The position numbers and the translations under genes were made by a program. From Roseovarius sp. MMSF_3359 (GTDB lineage: Bacteria; Pseudomonadota; Alphaproteobacteria; Rhodobacterales; Rhodobacteraceae), in NCBI RefSeq assembly GCF_030733385.1, contig NZ_JASHJC010000014.1:62001-126000 (forward strand): a stretch of 64,000 bases of DNA, written 5' to 3'. Position 1 is the first letter of the stretch. Each line of letters starts with the position of its first letter. Shown piece after piece: positions 45,542 through 54,327 of this stretch. A model generated the notes under the pieces. The model saw only the letters and a program-made list of their open reading frames with translations, was not told where the DNA came from and made no database searches.

Positions 45542-46780
45542 TTACTCGGAATAGCTGATCCGATAGATCGCATTGGCGAAATCGTCCGAGACCAGGAGAG
45601 AGCCATCCTTCATCTGCGCCACGTCGACCGGACGTCCATCATACTCGCCATTTTCGTCGATCCAGCCTTCGGCGAACGGCTCCATCGTGGCATTGCCTTC
45701 GTCGTCGATGAAGGTCACCATGACCCGCGCGCCCACCGGTTCGGTCCGGTTCCAGGACCCATGTTGCGCCGAGAAGATCGCGTTCTTGTATTTCTCCGGG
45801 AACATCTTGCCGGTGTAGAATGTCATGCCCAGATCCGCCGCGTGGGCAATGGTTTCGACCACGGGATGCACCACCTCAACGGGCACTTCCTGACCTTCGT
45901 ACTCATTCGTGCGCACCGTGCCGCCCCCGAACCAGGGATGGCCGAAATGTTGACCGGCATCGGTCTGACGGTTCAGCTCACCCGGGGGGATGTCATCGCC
46001 CATGCCGTCGACCTGGTTGTCGGTCCACCATAACTCACCGGTTGCGGGGTGAAAGTCATGCCCGACGGAGTTGCGCACCCCGTAAGTATAGACCTCGCGG
46101 TTTGAGCCATCGCGATCCATCCGGATGATCCCACCTATCCCGGTTTCGTTGTAAAGCTCGATCTTTTCCTCAGGGACGACGTTGAAGGGCTGACCCAAAG
46201 AGATATAGAGCTTGTTGTCCGGGCCGACCTTGATGACCCGCGCGGTGTGGTTGTAGCTTTCTTCCTCGACCGGGATCAGTTGCCCCTCGGGCACGACGGG
46301 AACCGCCACGACATCTGGGCTTTCGTGAAAGAACTCTGCGGCGGGGAACATCAGCACGCGGTTGCGTTCCGCGATGTAAAGAAACCCGTCCTTGGTGAAG
46401 GCCACGCCGTTGGGCACGTCGAATTCCAGGCTGGGCGCGAAATCCTTGACCTCATCGGCCACGCGGTCGCGGTTGCGATCCATCACTGCCCAGACCTTGG
46501 ATTTCTTGGTGCCCACGAAAAGGACCGTCCCCTGTGGCGCCATCGTCATATGCCGCGCGTCGGGCACCAGCGCGTAAAGCTCGATCTTGAAGCCTTCGGG
46601 CAGTTTGATCCCGTCCAGCACCGTGCGGATGCTGTCTGCCTCGGGTACATTCTGTTCGACAAACACATGATCCTTGGTGCCGGTGACCTTGAATGCCCCC
46701 AATTTTTCCAGATTCGACTGGGACAGGGCCGGGGTCGCGATCAGGCCCAGTACTGCGCCCATGCAAGACAAGTGTTTCAT
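45542..46780 (-). CDS. PQQ-dependent sugar dehydrogenase-like protein (sorbosone dehydrogenase type)
   Basis: A 412-residue periplasmic six-bladed beta-propeller. A signal peptide (residues 1-20, LGLIATPALSQ) is followed by LPEGFKIELYALVPDARHM, NGVAFTKDGFLYIAERNRV, YNETGIGGIIRMDRDGSNRE, GVRNSVGHDFHPATGELWWTD and AQHGSWNRTEPVGARV, segments of the soluble PQQ glucose/sorbosone dehydrogenase family. It oxidises a sugar or aldose outside the cytoplasm and passes electrons to the cytochrome c encoded behind it. No pqq synthesis genes lie in the window. Substrate unknown. Confidence 0.86.
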   Translation of the reverse strand: MKHLSCMGAVLGLIATPALSQSNLEKLGAFKVTGTKDHVFVEQNVPEADSIRTVLDGIKLPEGFKIELYALVPDARHMTMAPQGTVLFVGTKKSKVWAVMDRNRDRVADEVKDFAPSLEFDVPNGVAFTKDGFLYIAERNRVLMFPAAEFFHESPDVVAVPVVPEGQLIPVEEESYNHTARVIKVGPDNKLYISLGQPFNVVPEEKIELYNETGIGGIIRMDRDGSNREVYTYGVRNSVGHDFHPATGELWWTDNQVDGMGDDIPPGELNRQTDAGQHFGHPWFGGGTVRTNEYEGQEVPVEVVHPVVETIAHAADLGMTFYTGKMFPEKYKNAIFSAQHGSWNRTEPVGARVMVTFIDDEGNATMEPFAEGWIDENGEYDGRPVDVAQMKDGSLLVSDDFANAIYRISYSE

Positions 46781-47060
46781 GATTTCCTCCCAAATGTTTT
46801 TCTCTATTGCGCTGATGCGACCGGAAACCGACGTCCCGGCATGCGCCTAACAAAACAAGATCACGTGATACCAATGGAGCGGAAGGCGCCGGGAGACCTC
46901 TCGGCCTGGCTCGGCGCAGCTCGCGCGTCTGTTGCAGCTTACAATCAGCGGGCGATCTGGCGGAAGTACGACTGAAGTCGGTATCCCGTCTGTGTGGCCG
47001 GTGCGAGAAATAGCAAGAAACGGATCGTACTGATGGGCAAGTCGTGTCAAAGGATGGTGC

Positions 47061-47987
47061 ATGGCCAAAACTGCACCGCCCCAGATCACTCCCGTTGCCG
47101 CTTTCCTGCTCGTCATGTTGGCGGCGGTCTGGGGCGGCTCTTTCTTCTTTGCCGAGGTTGCCTTGGCCGAGGTGCCGCCGCTGACCATCACGCTGCACCG
47201 CGTCTTCTGGGCGGTGCCGGTACTGATGGCGGTGATCTGGTGGCAGGGGATCAAATGGCCCCGCAGTCCGCGCATCTGGGGCGCTTACCTGGTGATGGGC
47301 GCGCTCAACAACGCGATCCCGTTTTCGCTCATTTTCTGGGGGCAGACGCAGATCGAAAGCGGCCTTGCCTCGATCCTGAACGGCACCACGGCCGTGTTCG
47401 GGGCGGTGGTGGCGGGGCTCCTGCTCAAGGATGAGCCGTTGAACGCAAGAAAAATACTGGGCGCGCTCTTCGGCTTGGCCGGGGTTGCGGCGATCATGGG
47501 GGTGGATGCGCTTTCGGGTCTCGATCCGCGAAGCCTGGCGCAACTGGCCATTCTGGGCGCGGCGCTCTCCTATGCGTTTGCCAGTGTCTGGGGCAAGGTC
47601 GCCCTGGCCGGGATCCCGCCGCAGATGAACGCCTTGGGCATGTTGATGGGCAGTACCGTCCTGATGATCCCGGTGGCGCTTCTGCATGACGGCATGCCGC
47701 GGTTTGATCTGTCGATCCCGGTCTGGGGGTCGCTGTTGGCGGTGGCGGTGTTTTCGACGGCGCTGGCCTATCTCTTGTACTTTCAGATCCTCGTGCGCGC
47801 CGGGGCGGCCAACCTGATGCTGGTCACGCTGCTCATTCCGCCTTTCGCCATTGCGCTGGGTGCAGGCATCCTGGGCGAAACGCTGGGGCGGGAGGCATGG
47901 ATTGGCTTTGGGCTCATCGCGATTGGCCTCGCGATCACCGATGGCAGGCTCTGGGCGCGGATCGGGCGCGCGCGGGTATCACCGTAG
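47061..47987 (+). CDS. EamA/DMT-family transporter
   Basis: A 308-residue protein with ten helices in two EamA repeats (first VAAFLLVMLAAVWGGSFFFA; second LAILGAALSYAFASVWGKVA). Typical motifs are ILNGTTAVFGAVVAGLLLKDE and YLLYFQILVRAGAANLMLV. Family members export metabolites or amino acids. Monocistronic; divergent from the PQQ dehydrogenase gene across a 280-base gap holding no other gene. Substrate unknown. Confidence 0.87.
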   Translation: MAKTAPPQITPVAAFLLVMLAAVWGGSFFFAEVALAEVPPLTITLHRVFWAVPVLMAVIWWQGIKWPRSPRIWGAYLVMGALNNAIPFSLIFWGQTQIESGLASILNGTTAVFGAVVAGLLLKDEPLNARKILGALFGLAGVAAIMGVDALSGLDPRSLAQLAILGAALSYAFASVWGKVALAGIPPQMNALGMLMGSTVLMIPVALLHDGMPRFDLSIPVWGSLLAVAVFSTALAYLLYFQILVRAGAANLMLVTLLIPPFAIALGAGILGETLGREAWIGFGLIAIGLAITDGRLWARIGRARVSP

Positions 47988-48031
47988 AGGCGTTACCTCG
48001 CTTGGTCAGGACAGCCATTGTGCCATCCGCC

Positions 48032-48820
48032 CTAACGACGCCGCGCCTTGAGCCAACGCACCCATTCGTCGGCATTCCCGCCAAAGACATTCAGGTCGAC
48101 TTCTTTCGCGATCCCGTCGATCACGCCGGTGCCGCTATATTGCCAGAAGCTCCAGCCTTGCCCGGGAAATGCCTTGTCCGGTGTCTTGGCGGTGCTGCGC
48201 AGCCAGAATTCTTCGCCCCTTAACCGGTGCAGCCCGGCATCCTTGTAGAATTGCGGGGTGGTATAGATGATCGGGCGCTGCCCATAGCGGCGTTCGACGG
48301 TATCCATGAAGACCTTCATCTGGCGCCGGACTTCCTTGCCCGGCGGGCGGACCTTGGCGCAGGTGGGCGAAAACGGGTTCCATTCCATATCCAGCACCGG
48401 CGGCAGCGTCCCCTTGGTGCGCGGCACGTTGCGGATGAACCAGCGTGCCTGCACCTCGGGCGGGGTGCAGAAATAGTAGAAGTGATAGGCGCCGCGCGGG
48501 ATGCCCGCCCGTTTGGCCCCGCGCCAGTTATCCTTGAAACGCGGATCAAGCAGATCGCCGCCCTCCGTCGCCTTCATGAAGACGAAGCTGACCCCGGCGC
48601 GCCGCGCCTTGCGCCAGTCGATTTCGTCCTGGAAACGGGCCACGTCGATGCCGTGCACCGGGTAACGGTTCGGCGCACGCCCCTGCCATTTGACCGGTTT
48701 GTTGTCGCCAAAACGGACCGCAGCGGGCGTTCCGGCTTCGGCGGGCGTCTGGGCCAGGGCCGGAAAGGTCAGGCTGCAGGCGATCAGACTGCAAAGGAGG
48801 AGATAGACGGCTCGGGGCAT
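48032..48820 (-). CDS. Glycoside hydrolase family 25 lysozyme-like protein
   Basis: A 262-residue exported muramidase. The signal peptide ends near residue 23 (CSLTFPALAQ). The GH25 barrel runs from HGIDVARFQDEIDW, through FVFMKATEGGDLLD, AGIPRGAYHFYYF and the catalytic Asp/Glu in PPVLDMEWN, to WSFWQYSGTGVIDG and DLNVFGG. It cleaves the MurNAc-GlcNAc bond of peptidoglycan. The ATG at 48820 is chosen over 48850, which overlaps the next gene. Its region overlaps nothing else but lies 10 bases after the DUF938 stop, suggesting one transcript. Confidence 0.9.
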   Translation of the reverse strand: MPRAVYLLLCSLIACSLTFPALAQTPAEAGTPAAVRFGDNKPVKWQGRAPNRYPVHGIDVARFQDEIDWRKARRAGVSFVFMKATEGGDLLDPRFKDNWRGAKRAGIPRGAYHFYYFCTPPEVQARWFIRNVPRTKGTLPPVLDMEWNPFSPTCAKVRPPGKEVRRQMKVFMDTVERRYGQRPIIYTTPQFYKDAGLHRLRGEEFWLRSTAKTPDKAFPGQGWSFWQYSGTGVIDGIAKEVDLNVFGGNADEWVRWLKARRR

Positions 48821-48830
48821 CTGCGGACCT

Positions 48831-49481
48831 CTATGGTTTTTTGCTGACAAGGGTCAGATTGTTGGCGGGCATGTCAACGCTGTCGGTCAGGGTCATCCCG
48901 GCATCGGCCAGCCATTGCCGAACATCATCCACGTCCTTGTAGCCGATGGCGGGATCGGCCGCGCGCAGGCTTGCATCGAAACGCGCATCCCCTTCCGACG
49001 TGGCGCGGCCATCGCGCAGGAAGGGGCCGTAGATCAGGAACCGCCCACCGGGGGTGATTGCGTCCGAGACTTCGGTGATGACCGTTCGGGTTTGCGCTGT
49101 CGTGATCAGGTGCAGCAGATTGACCACCAGGATCAGGTCTTGTCCCGGATGGCTCTCCGACCAACCGGGCGTTGTCGCATCCAGATGCTTCGCGGGGCGG
49201 ACGTTCGGGCGGCCACCGGTCCAACTGTCGATGCTTTTGCGCCGTTCGGCATCTATTTCGGTCGGCTGCCAGGTCAGGCCGGGCAGGGCATCGGCAAAGC
49301 CCGCGACATGCTGCCCGGTGCCGCTCGCGATTTCGAGTGCGCGCCCGGATTGCGGGGCCACGGAACGGAGAAGATCGGTGATGGCCTGCGCGTTGCGTTC
49401 GGCGGCAGGAGCATGCAGGCGGCCATCGGCGCGCCGTTCGGCGACCGAGACATTCCTGGGCAGAGATGTGTTCGTTGTCAT
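48831..49481 (-). CDS. DUF938-family SAM-dependent methyltransferase
   Basis: A 216-residue methyltransferase-fold protein. The N-terminal AERNAQAITDLLRSVAP is followed by the SAM motif ALEIASGTGQHVAGFA, then TWQPTEIDAERRKSIDSW, DLILVVNLLHLIT and GRFLIYGPFLRDGRATSE. The family is widespread in proteobacteria with no assigned substrate. The ATG at 49481 gives the family N-terminus; 49496 is a longer alternative. It precedes the GH25 gene on the same strand. Confidence 0.85.
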   Translation of the reverse strand: MTTNTSLPRNVSVAERRADGRLHAPAAERNAQAITDLLRSVAPQSGRALEIASGTGQHVAGFADALPGLTWQPTEIDAERRKSIDSWTGGRPNVRPAKHLDATTPGWSESHPGQDLILVVNLLHLITTAQTRTVITEVSDAITPGGRFLIYGPFLRDGRATSEGDARFDASLRAADPAIGYKDVDDVRQWLADAGMTLTDSVDMPANNLTLVSKKP

Positions 49482-49806
49482 GACGCGCGTTCGCAACCGG
49501 GATGCTGTCTTCAGCCTGCCACGGACAACGCCAAAGGAAAAGCCTCACCTTGTTAAGCAGATGTGGCGGAGCCCGCCGTCAAATTGCGGATTTTGATCCA
49601 AATTTTTCATATCTTTTGTCATTTTGGCTGGTTCGGCGCGCCGGGTATCGGAGGTGTCCGCACCCTAAGTGGCTTGAATTGTCCTTAGTTTTTTCCCCAA
49701 GCCCCGGGTTTCGCACCAAGTGTCACATTCTGTCCACACTCGGACCCAATTTCCGGCGTATTAACCTTGAAGTGTTAGGTGTGGACGGGAAGTTGAGGAG
49801 TGGACC
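49482..49806. other. Intergenic region between divergent DUF938 and Hint genes
   Basis: No gene was found. The DNA is AT-richer than its surroundings near 49590-49700. It contains TCCACAC at 49733-49739 and its reverse complement GTGTGGA at 49779-49785, too far apart to call an operator with confidence. Promoters for both flanking genes must lie here. Confidence 0.5.
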
Positions 49807-50448
49807 ATGGGTTTTGCCACATCGCTATCGGCAAGTTTGAAGACGGATCGGCGTTATCTGACCGGGTTATGCGGCGACGCGAACGTGCGGACACCGCTTG
49901 GCGCGCGCCACGTGGATATCCTGCATCCCGGTGACATGGTGGTGACCCGCGATAACGGTCTGCAACCGGTACGGATGATTTGGACCCGGACCGTGACGGT
50001 GGCCGAAATGCGTGACCGGCCCGAACTGGCCCCGGTCCGGCTCAAGCCGCGCGCCGTTGGACCGATGATGCCAGCACGCGACCTGCGAATTTCCTGTGGT
50101 CATCGTGCCCTGATCCCAGGCTACCGGATTTCCGGCGTCGCCGACGAGCAGTCCTGCCTGATGCGGGTGGGCGCGCTGGCCATGGTCAGCGATGATGCCT
50201 TTGTCGAAACGCCGACCGATAGCGTGACCTACTACAACCTCATTTTCGACAATCAGGAGGTCTTCTGCGCCGAAGGCTTGCCGGTCGAAAGTTTCCGCCC
50301 GTCCCCCAAGGCAATTGCCGAGATGGACGTGGCCGCGCGCGAGGAACTGATGGAAATCTTTCCGCATATCTCGCCCAAACGCTGCGCTTATCCCGGGCTG
50401 CCGCACCCCACGGCGCAGGCACGGGCGTATCGCCCTGATTGTGCCTGA
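49807..50448 (+). CDS. Hint-domain protein
   Basis: A 213-residue protein whose residues 20-165 form a Hint (Hedgehog/intein) domain. It starts at CGDANVRTPLGARHVDILHPGDMV and includes VRMIWTRTV, ISCGHRALIPGY and YYNLIFDNQEVFCAEGLPVES. Such stand-alone Hint proteins are abundant in Rhodobacteraceae, often as C-terminal processing domains of surface proteins; the extein partner is missing here. GAGGAG precedes the ATG and an intrinsic terminator follows the gene, so it is monocistronic. Self-cleavage is plausible (Cys22 near the N-terminus) but not shown. Confidence 0.85.
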   Translation: MGFATSLSASLKTDRRYLTGLCGDANVRTPLGARHVDILHPGDMVVTRDNGLQPVRMIWTRTVTVAEMRDRPELAPVRLKPRAVGPMMPARDLRISCGHRALIPGYRISGVADEQSCLMRVGALAMVSDDAFVETPTDSVTYYNLIFDNQEVFCAEGLPVESFRPSPKAIAEMDVAAREELMEIFPHISPKRCAYPGLPHPTAQARAYRPDCA

Positions 50449-50479
50449 CGTCCCAAGACCGCTTTCCTCGATCAATAAC

Positions 50480-50506
50480 CCCCGGGACCAGATCCCGGGG
50501 TTTTTT
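50480..50506 (+). terminator. Intrinsic terminator after the Hint gene
   Basis: CCCCGGGA and TCCCGGGG form a perfect 8-bp stem with a CCAGA loop, followed by six T. Confidence 0.88.
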
Positions 50507-50628
50507 GTTGCCACCGCCTCACCCCGGGACGGCCTGAAATCATCGGCGTGGTGACGGTCAGGTTGGACATGGCAATCAACCCAAGATACATCTTGCAAGA
50601 CTGAGCTAATCCAAAGGGGGAACAGGGA

Positions 50629-51030
50629 ATGGCGAGCGAGAGCGGGCACGGGCATGCGGTGCCGTCATGGTTTGTAAGCCCCGGGGAGTCCGATAGTTTC
50701 GCGTGGCTGTCACTCGCGTTTCTGCTGCTCGCGATTTATGGCGTCGTGGTGCTTTATGCCGCCTTCGATCGCTGGGCCGAGCATCAGTCCAAGGGAACTC
50801 CCCTGGCCAAAACCATCCCGACGATGCTGACCATTGCGCTTTTGTACGAAATCTTCCCGCTTGGGCATTTCAATATCCTCCTGCCGCTGAGTGCCATTTT
50901 GATTGCGCTCATGGCGGACTGGTCGCGTTTCCATCTGGAGCGGGAGGCCAGCGCGGGACCGTCGCCCACCGGAGAAGAGCCGCCATTGACCGTTGAGCAG
51001 ACCGTACCCGAGGAGCCGAAGAATGTTTGA
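50629..51030 (+). CDS. Small membrane protein partnered with an HlyD-type adaptor
   Basis: A 133-residue protein with an N-terminal histidine-containing soluble stretch (SESGHGHAVPSWFV) and three hydrophobic segments (FAWLSLAFLLLAIYGVVVLY, TIPTMLTIALLYEIF and HFNILLPLSAILIALMADW). It ends in an acidic, proline-rich tail. No family is recognised. Its 3' end overlaps the start of the HlyD-type gene by eight bases, so the two are translationally coupled and probably act together in one envelope complex. Confidence 0.72.
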   Translation: MASESGHGHAVPSWFVSPGESDSFAWLSLAFLLLAIYGVVVLYAAFDRWAEHQSKGTPLAKTIPTMLTIALLYEIFPLGHFNILLPLSAILIALMADWSRFHLEREASAGPSPTGEEPPLTVEQTVPEEPKNV

Positions 51031-52216
51031 GCTTCTCCTGACGTCCTTCCCGGTCATCATCCGCTATTTTCAGTTGCGACGCCGGGGCGAGGCGCTGACC
51101 GTCTGGAACATGAAATCCGCCGTCTTCCTGTGGCTTGGCATGGCGTTTTTCCTCTTCCTGATGATCTTCTATTTCCACCCGAAATCCTATTCAGGCCTCC
51201 TGCCGTTCCGCACGGTGTCTGTCGTCGCACAAACCAGCGGCCCGGTCACCGAGGTGAGCGTCATCAACGGGCAGCGCGTGGCGGCAGGCGACCTGCTTTT
51301 CCGGATCGAAAACAGCAGCCAGAAGGCCGCATTGGCCCAGGCCGAGGCGAAACTCCTGGAGTTGCAGGCGGCGGAAACCAAGGCGCAAGACGCACTTCTG
51401 GTGGCGCAATCCACCGTGGTCGAGGCCGAAGCCTCACTCGGAACATTGCAGGTCGATCTGGATAACGCGGTCACCCTTTTCGAGAAGAATGTCGGCGCGC
51501 AGGAAAACGTCCGCAAGCTCGAAGCCTCGGTCACCTCTGCGGAGGCCGCCCTGGCCGCCGCGCAGGCGCAGGTGGACCTCGCGAAATCCGATCTGGAAGA
51601 GACCATTCCGGCGCAGCGGGCCGTGGCCGATGCCGCGGTCGAAAGCGCGCAGGTCGCGTTGCAGCGGACAGAGGTCCGGTCCTTCACCGACGGCACGGTA
51701 ACGCAGCTTTCGCTCAATGTCGGCAGTCCGGCGTCGCAGCTTATCCTGAGCCCGGCGATGGTCATCATCCCCGACCGGCCTGCGGATTTCCCGCTGCGCC
51801 TGACGGCGGGGTTCTCGCAGGTGGCGCGCGCTACGCTTTATGACGGCATGCCCGCAGAGATCGCCTGTGACAGCAACGTGAACCTGTCGTTCCGCAACAC
51901 GGTCCTGCCCGCCAAGGTGGCCCTGATCCAACCGGCCATCGCGGCGGGGCAGGTGGTGCCGGGCGGCAAGCTGCACGATCTCGAAAAGGCGGCAGCGCGG
52001 GGGTCATTGCTGGTCTATTTCGAACTGGAACACCCCGAGCATGAAGACATCATGATCGACGGCTCGGGCTGCATCGTGCAGACCTATACCAACAACCTCA
52101 GCGGCGTCTTCGGCCACATCATCGCGGCGACCGGTGTGGTCAAGGCGGTGGGGCTCCGGCTCAAGGTCTGGGGGACGTTGATTTCGGGCGTGGGCCTTGG
52201 TGGCGGTGGTCACTGA
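51023..52216 (+). CDS. HlyD-family membrane fusion protein
   Basis: A 397-residue periplasmic adaptor. One membrane helix (AVFLWLGMAFFLFLMIFYF, about residues 35-53) is followed by a biotinyl-lipoyl half (VAQTSGPVTEVSVINGQRV), a long alpha-helical hairpin (residues 105-210, AQAEAKLLELQAAETKAQDA...) and the second lipoyl half (VRSFTDGTVTQLSLNVG). It resembles YibH/EmrA-like adaptors, but no MFS, RND or ABC exporter is adjacent; the only partner gene is the small membrane protein upstream. The ATG at 51023 has AGGAG seven bases before it. An intrinsic terminator follows. Confidence 0.86.
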   Translation: MFELLLTSFPVIIRYFQLRRRGEALTVWNMKSAVFLWLGMAFFLFLMIFYFHPKSYSGLLPFRTVSVVAQTSGPVTEVSVINGQRVAAGDLLFRIENSSQKAALAQAEAKLLELQAAETKAQDALLVAQSTVVEAEASLGTLQVDLDNAVTLFEKNVGAQENVRKLEASVTSAEAALAAAQAQVDLAKSDLEETIPAQRAVADAAVESAQVALQRTEVRSFTDGTVTQLSLNVGSPASQLILSPAMVIIPDRPADFPLRLTAGFSQVARATLYDGMPAEIACDSNVNLSFRNTVLPAKVALIQPAIAAGQVVPGGKLHDLEKAAARGSLLVYFELEHPEHEDIMIDGSGCIVQTYTNNLSGVFGHIIAATGVVKAVGLRLKVWGTLISGVGLGGGGH

Positions 52217-52250
52217 TCGTCACGCCACCATATGCGACCGGAAATGAAAA

Positions 52251-52276
52251 AGCCCCCGCGTCACGGCGGGGGCTTT
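52251..52276. terminator. Bidirectional intrinsic terminator
   Basis: AGCCCCCGC and GCGGGGGCT form a perfect 9-bp stem with a six-base loop. An A run before and TTT after allow termination in both directions, between the convergent HlyD and BMP genes. Confidence 0.82.
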
Positions 52277-52297
52277 CGATTGCAAAGCTGATCCGTC

Positions 52298-53371
52298 TTA
52301 CTGCGGAATGTCGCCTTCAAGTCCCTCGACATAGAAGTTCATACCGGCGAGCGTGCCGTCATCAGCGACCTCGCCCTCGGCAAGCCAGTCACTGCCGTCC
52401 TGCTTCTTCAGGGGGCCGGTGAAGGGGTGGTATTCACCCGCGCCGATGGCCTTGACCATAGCCAGCGCCTCTTCCTTCACATCCGCCGGGACCGCATCGC
52501 TGATCTCGCCGATCTCGACCATGCCGGTGCTGATGCCGTCCCAGGTGTTCACGGTCTCCCAGCTACCATCAATCACTGCCTGCGTCCGCGCGATGTAGTA
52601 GGGCGCCCAGTTGTCGATGATCGAACTCACGCGGGGCAGGGGGGCGTATTCGCCCATGTCCGAGGCCTGGCCGAAGGTGATCACATTGCCCGCCTTTTCG
52701 GCCGCGGCCTGCGGGGCGGTGGAGTCGGTGTGCTGCAAGATCACGTCAGCGCCCTGTTCGATAAGCGCCGTGGCGGCATCGGCCTCTTTCGCCGGATCGA
52801 ACCAGGTGTAGGCCCAGATGATCTTGAACTCGACATCCGGGTTGACCTTCTTGGCGTGGATATAGGCTGAGTTGATGCCCCGGATCACTTCGGGGATCGG
52901 GAAGGAGGCGATGTAGCCGATGATGTTCGACTTGGTCATCTTGCCCGCGATATGACCTTGCACCGCGCGGCCTTCGTAGAAACGCGCGGAATAGACCGAC
53001 ATGTTGGGCGCGGTCTTGTAGCCGGTGGCGTGTTCGAATTTCACATCCGGAAATTTGCCCGCCACGCTCAGCGTCGGCTCCATATAGCCAAAGGAGGTCG
53101 TGAAGATCAGGTCCGCGCCCTGCAGCGCCATCTGCGTGATCGCGCGTTCGGCATCGGCACCTTCCGGCACGCTTTCCTGATAGACGGTCTCAACCGCATC
53201 GCCGAAATGCTCTTCGACCGCAAGACGGCCCTTGTCATGTTCATAGGTCCAGCCGCCGTCACCGATCGGCCCTACGTAAATGAAGCCCACTTTGGTCTTG
53301 TCCTGTGCCAAGGTGCCCGTCGCCAGGCCCATGGCCAGCGCGACGCTGGTCAAAAGGTTTGTCAGTTTCAT
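52298..53371 (-). CDS. BMP-family nucleoside-type ABC transporter binding protein
   Basis: A 357-residue periplasmic binding protein of the basic membrane protein (PnrA/BMP) group. The signal peptide (residues 1-22, ALAMGLATGTLAQ) has no lipobox Cys. Family motifs include VGFIYVGPIGDGGWTYEHDK, LIFTTSFGYMEPTL, GYIASFPIPEVIRGINSAY and DVILQHTDSTAPQAAAEK. Relatives deliver purine nucleosides or related compounds. Last gene of the operon, 32 bases after the second permease. Confidence 0.9.
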   Translation of the reverse strand: MKLTNLLTSVALAMGLATGTLAQDKTKVGFIYVGPIGDGGWTYEHDKGRLAVEEHFGDAVETVYQESVPEGADAERAITQMALQGADLIFTTSFGYMEPTLSVAGKFPDVKFEHATGYKTAPNMSVYSARFYEGRAVQGHIAGKMTKSNIIGYIASFPIPEVIRGINSAYIHAKKVNPDVEFKIIWAYTWFDPAKEADAATALIEQGADVILQHTDSTAPQAAAEKAGNVITFGQASDMGEYAPLPRVSSIIDNWAPYYIARTQAVIDGSWETVNTWDGISTGMVEIGEISDAVPADVKEEALAMVKAIGAGEYHPFTGPLKKQDGSDWLAEGEVADDGTLAGMNFYVEGLEGDIPQ

Positions 53372-53403
53372 GCAAGTCTCCCTGTTTTACTTTGTTGCGG
53401 GCC

Positions 53404-54324
53404 TCAGCCCGAGGCGTGAAAGATGCGGCCAAGCGAGGCCGGCGCGCGTGAGCGGTCCGCCGACATGATGACCAGCACCAGAATGGTGATGAGATAGGGC
53501 GACATTGAAAGATACTCGACCGGAATATCAACCCCTGCCGCCTGCAGATTGAGCTGCAAAACCGTGACACCGCCAAAAAGATAGGCACCGAGCAGGACCC
53601 GGCCCGCCTTCCAACTTGCAAAGACGACCAGCGCCAGCGCGATCCAGCCCGCGCCGGCGGTCATGCCTTCGGTCCATTGGGGCACGCGGATGAGGCTGAT
53701 ATATGCGCCGCCGAGGCCCGCGCAGGCGCCGCCGAAAAGGATCGCCATGACCCGCACGCGCACCACCTTGTAGCCAAGCGCATGGGCCGCATCGTGATTT
53801 TCGCCCACAGCGCGCAGAACCAGCCCGCCACGCGCGTATTTCAGGAAGGCCCAGATCGCGAGCACGAGTGCGAGGCCCACATAGACCATGATATCATGGG
53901 AAAAGAGGATCGGCCCTAGCACGGGAATGTCGCCAAGGAGCGGGATGTCGAGCTTGGCCGTGGGCGGCGGCTTGATTCCCACATAACCTTGCCCCATCAA
54001 CGAACTCAGCCCCAGGCCGAAAAGCGTGAGTGCCAAACCGCTCGCCACCTGATTGGCGAGCGCAAACTGTGTGAGGATCGCGAAGAGGCAAGAAAGGAGT
54101 GCGCCGCCCACGGCCGCTGCGACAAACCCCAGCATCGGCGATCCGGTCTCAACCGCGACCGCAAACCCGCAAATCGCCCCGGTGATCATCATCCCCTCGA
54201 CCCCGAGGTTCAAAACACCCGCCCGCTCGACAATAAGTTCACCAAGCGCGGCAATCAGGATTGGTGTCGCAGCGACCATCAGCGAGGCCAATAGGAGGGT
54301 CGGGTTGATTGACGACAGATCCAT
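53404..54324 (-). CDS. BMP-type ABC transporter permease 2
   Basis: A 306-residue branched-chain/nucleoside-type permease of the NupQ/YufQ group with eight or nine helices (LLLASLMVAATPILIAALGE, GVLNLGVEGMMITGAICGF, LGLSSLMGQGYVG, GENHDAAHALGYKVVRVRV loop). The ATG at 54324 is preferred to the GTG three bases upstream, because TGATG is the overlap the intact operon would have had with permease 1. A low-GC insert now separates it from permease 1, so its transcription may depend on read-through of that insert or on a new promoter. Confidence 0.88.
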   Translation of the reverse strand: MDLSSINPTLLLASLMVAATPILIAALGELIVERAGVLNLGVEGMMITGAICGFAVAVETGSPMLGFVAAAVGGALLSCLFAILTQFALANQVASGLALTLFGLGLSSLMGQGYVGIKPPPTAKLDIPLLGDIPVLGPILFSHDIMVYVGLALVLAIWAFLKYARGGLVLRAVGENHDAAHALGYKVVRVRVMAILFGGACAGLGGAYISLIRVPQWTEGMTAGAGWIALALVVFASWKAGRVLLGAYLFGGVTVLQLNLQAAGVDIPVEYLSMSPYLITILVLVIMSADRSRAPASLGRIFHASG

Positions 54325-54327
54325 CAC

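Noticed and set aside
46860..46869. ATCACGTGAT palindrome upstream of the PQQ dehydrogenase gene
   Set aside because: A single 10-base palindrome is expected by chance in DNA of this length; no second copy was seen.
49733..49785. TCCACAC/GTGTGGA inverted arms before the Hint gene
   Set aside because: The arms are 39 bases apart, too far for a usual dimer site, and the loop has no further pairing.
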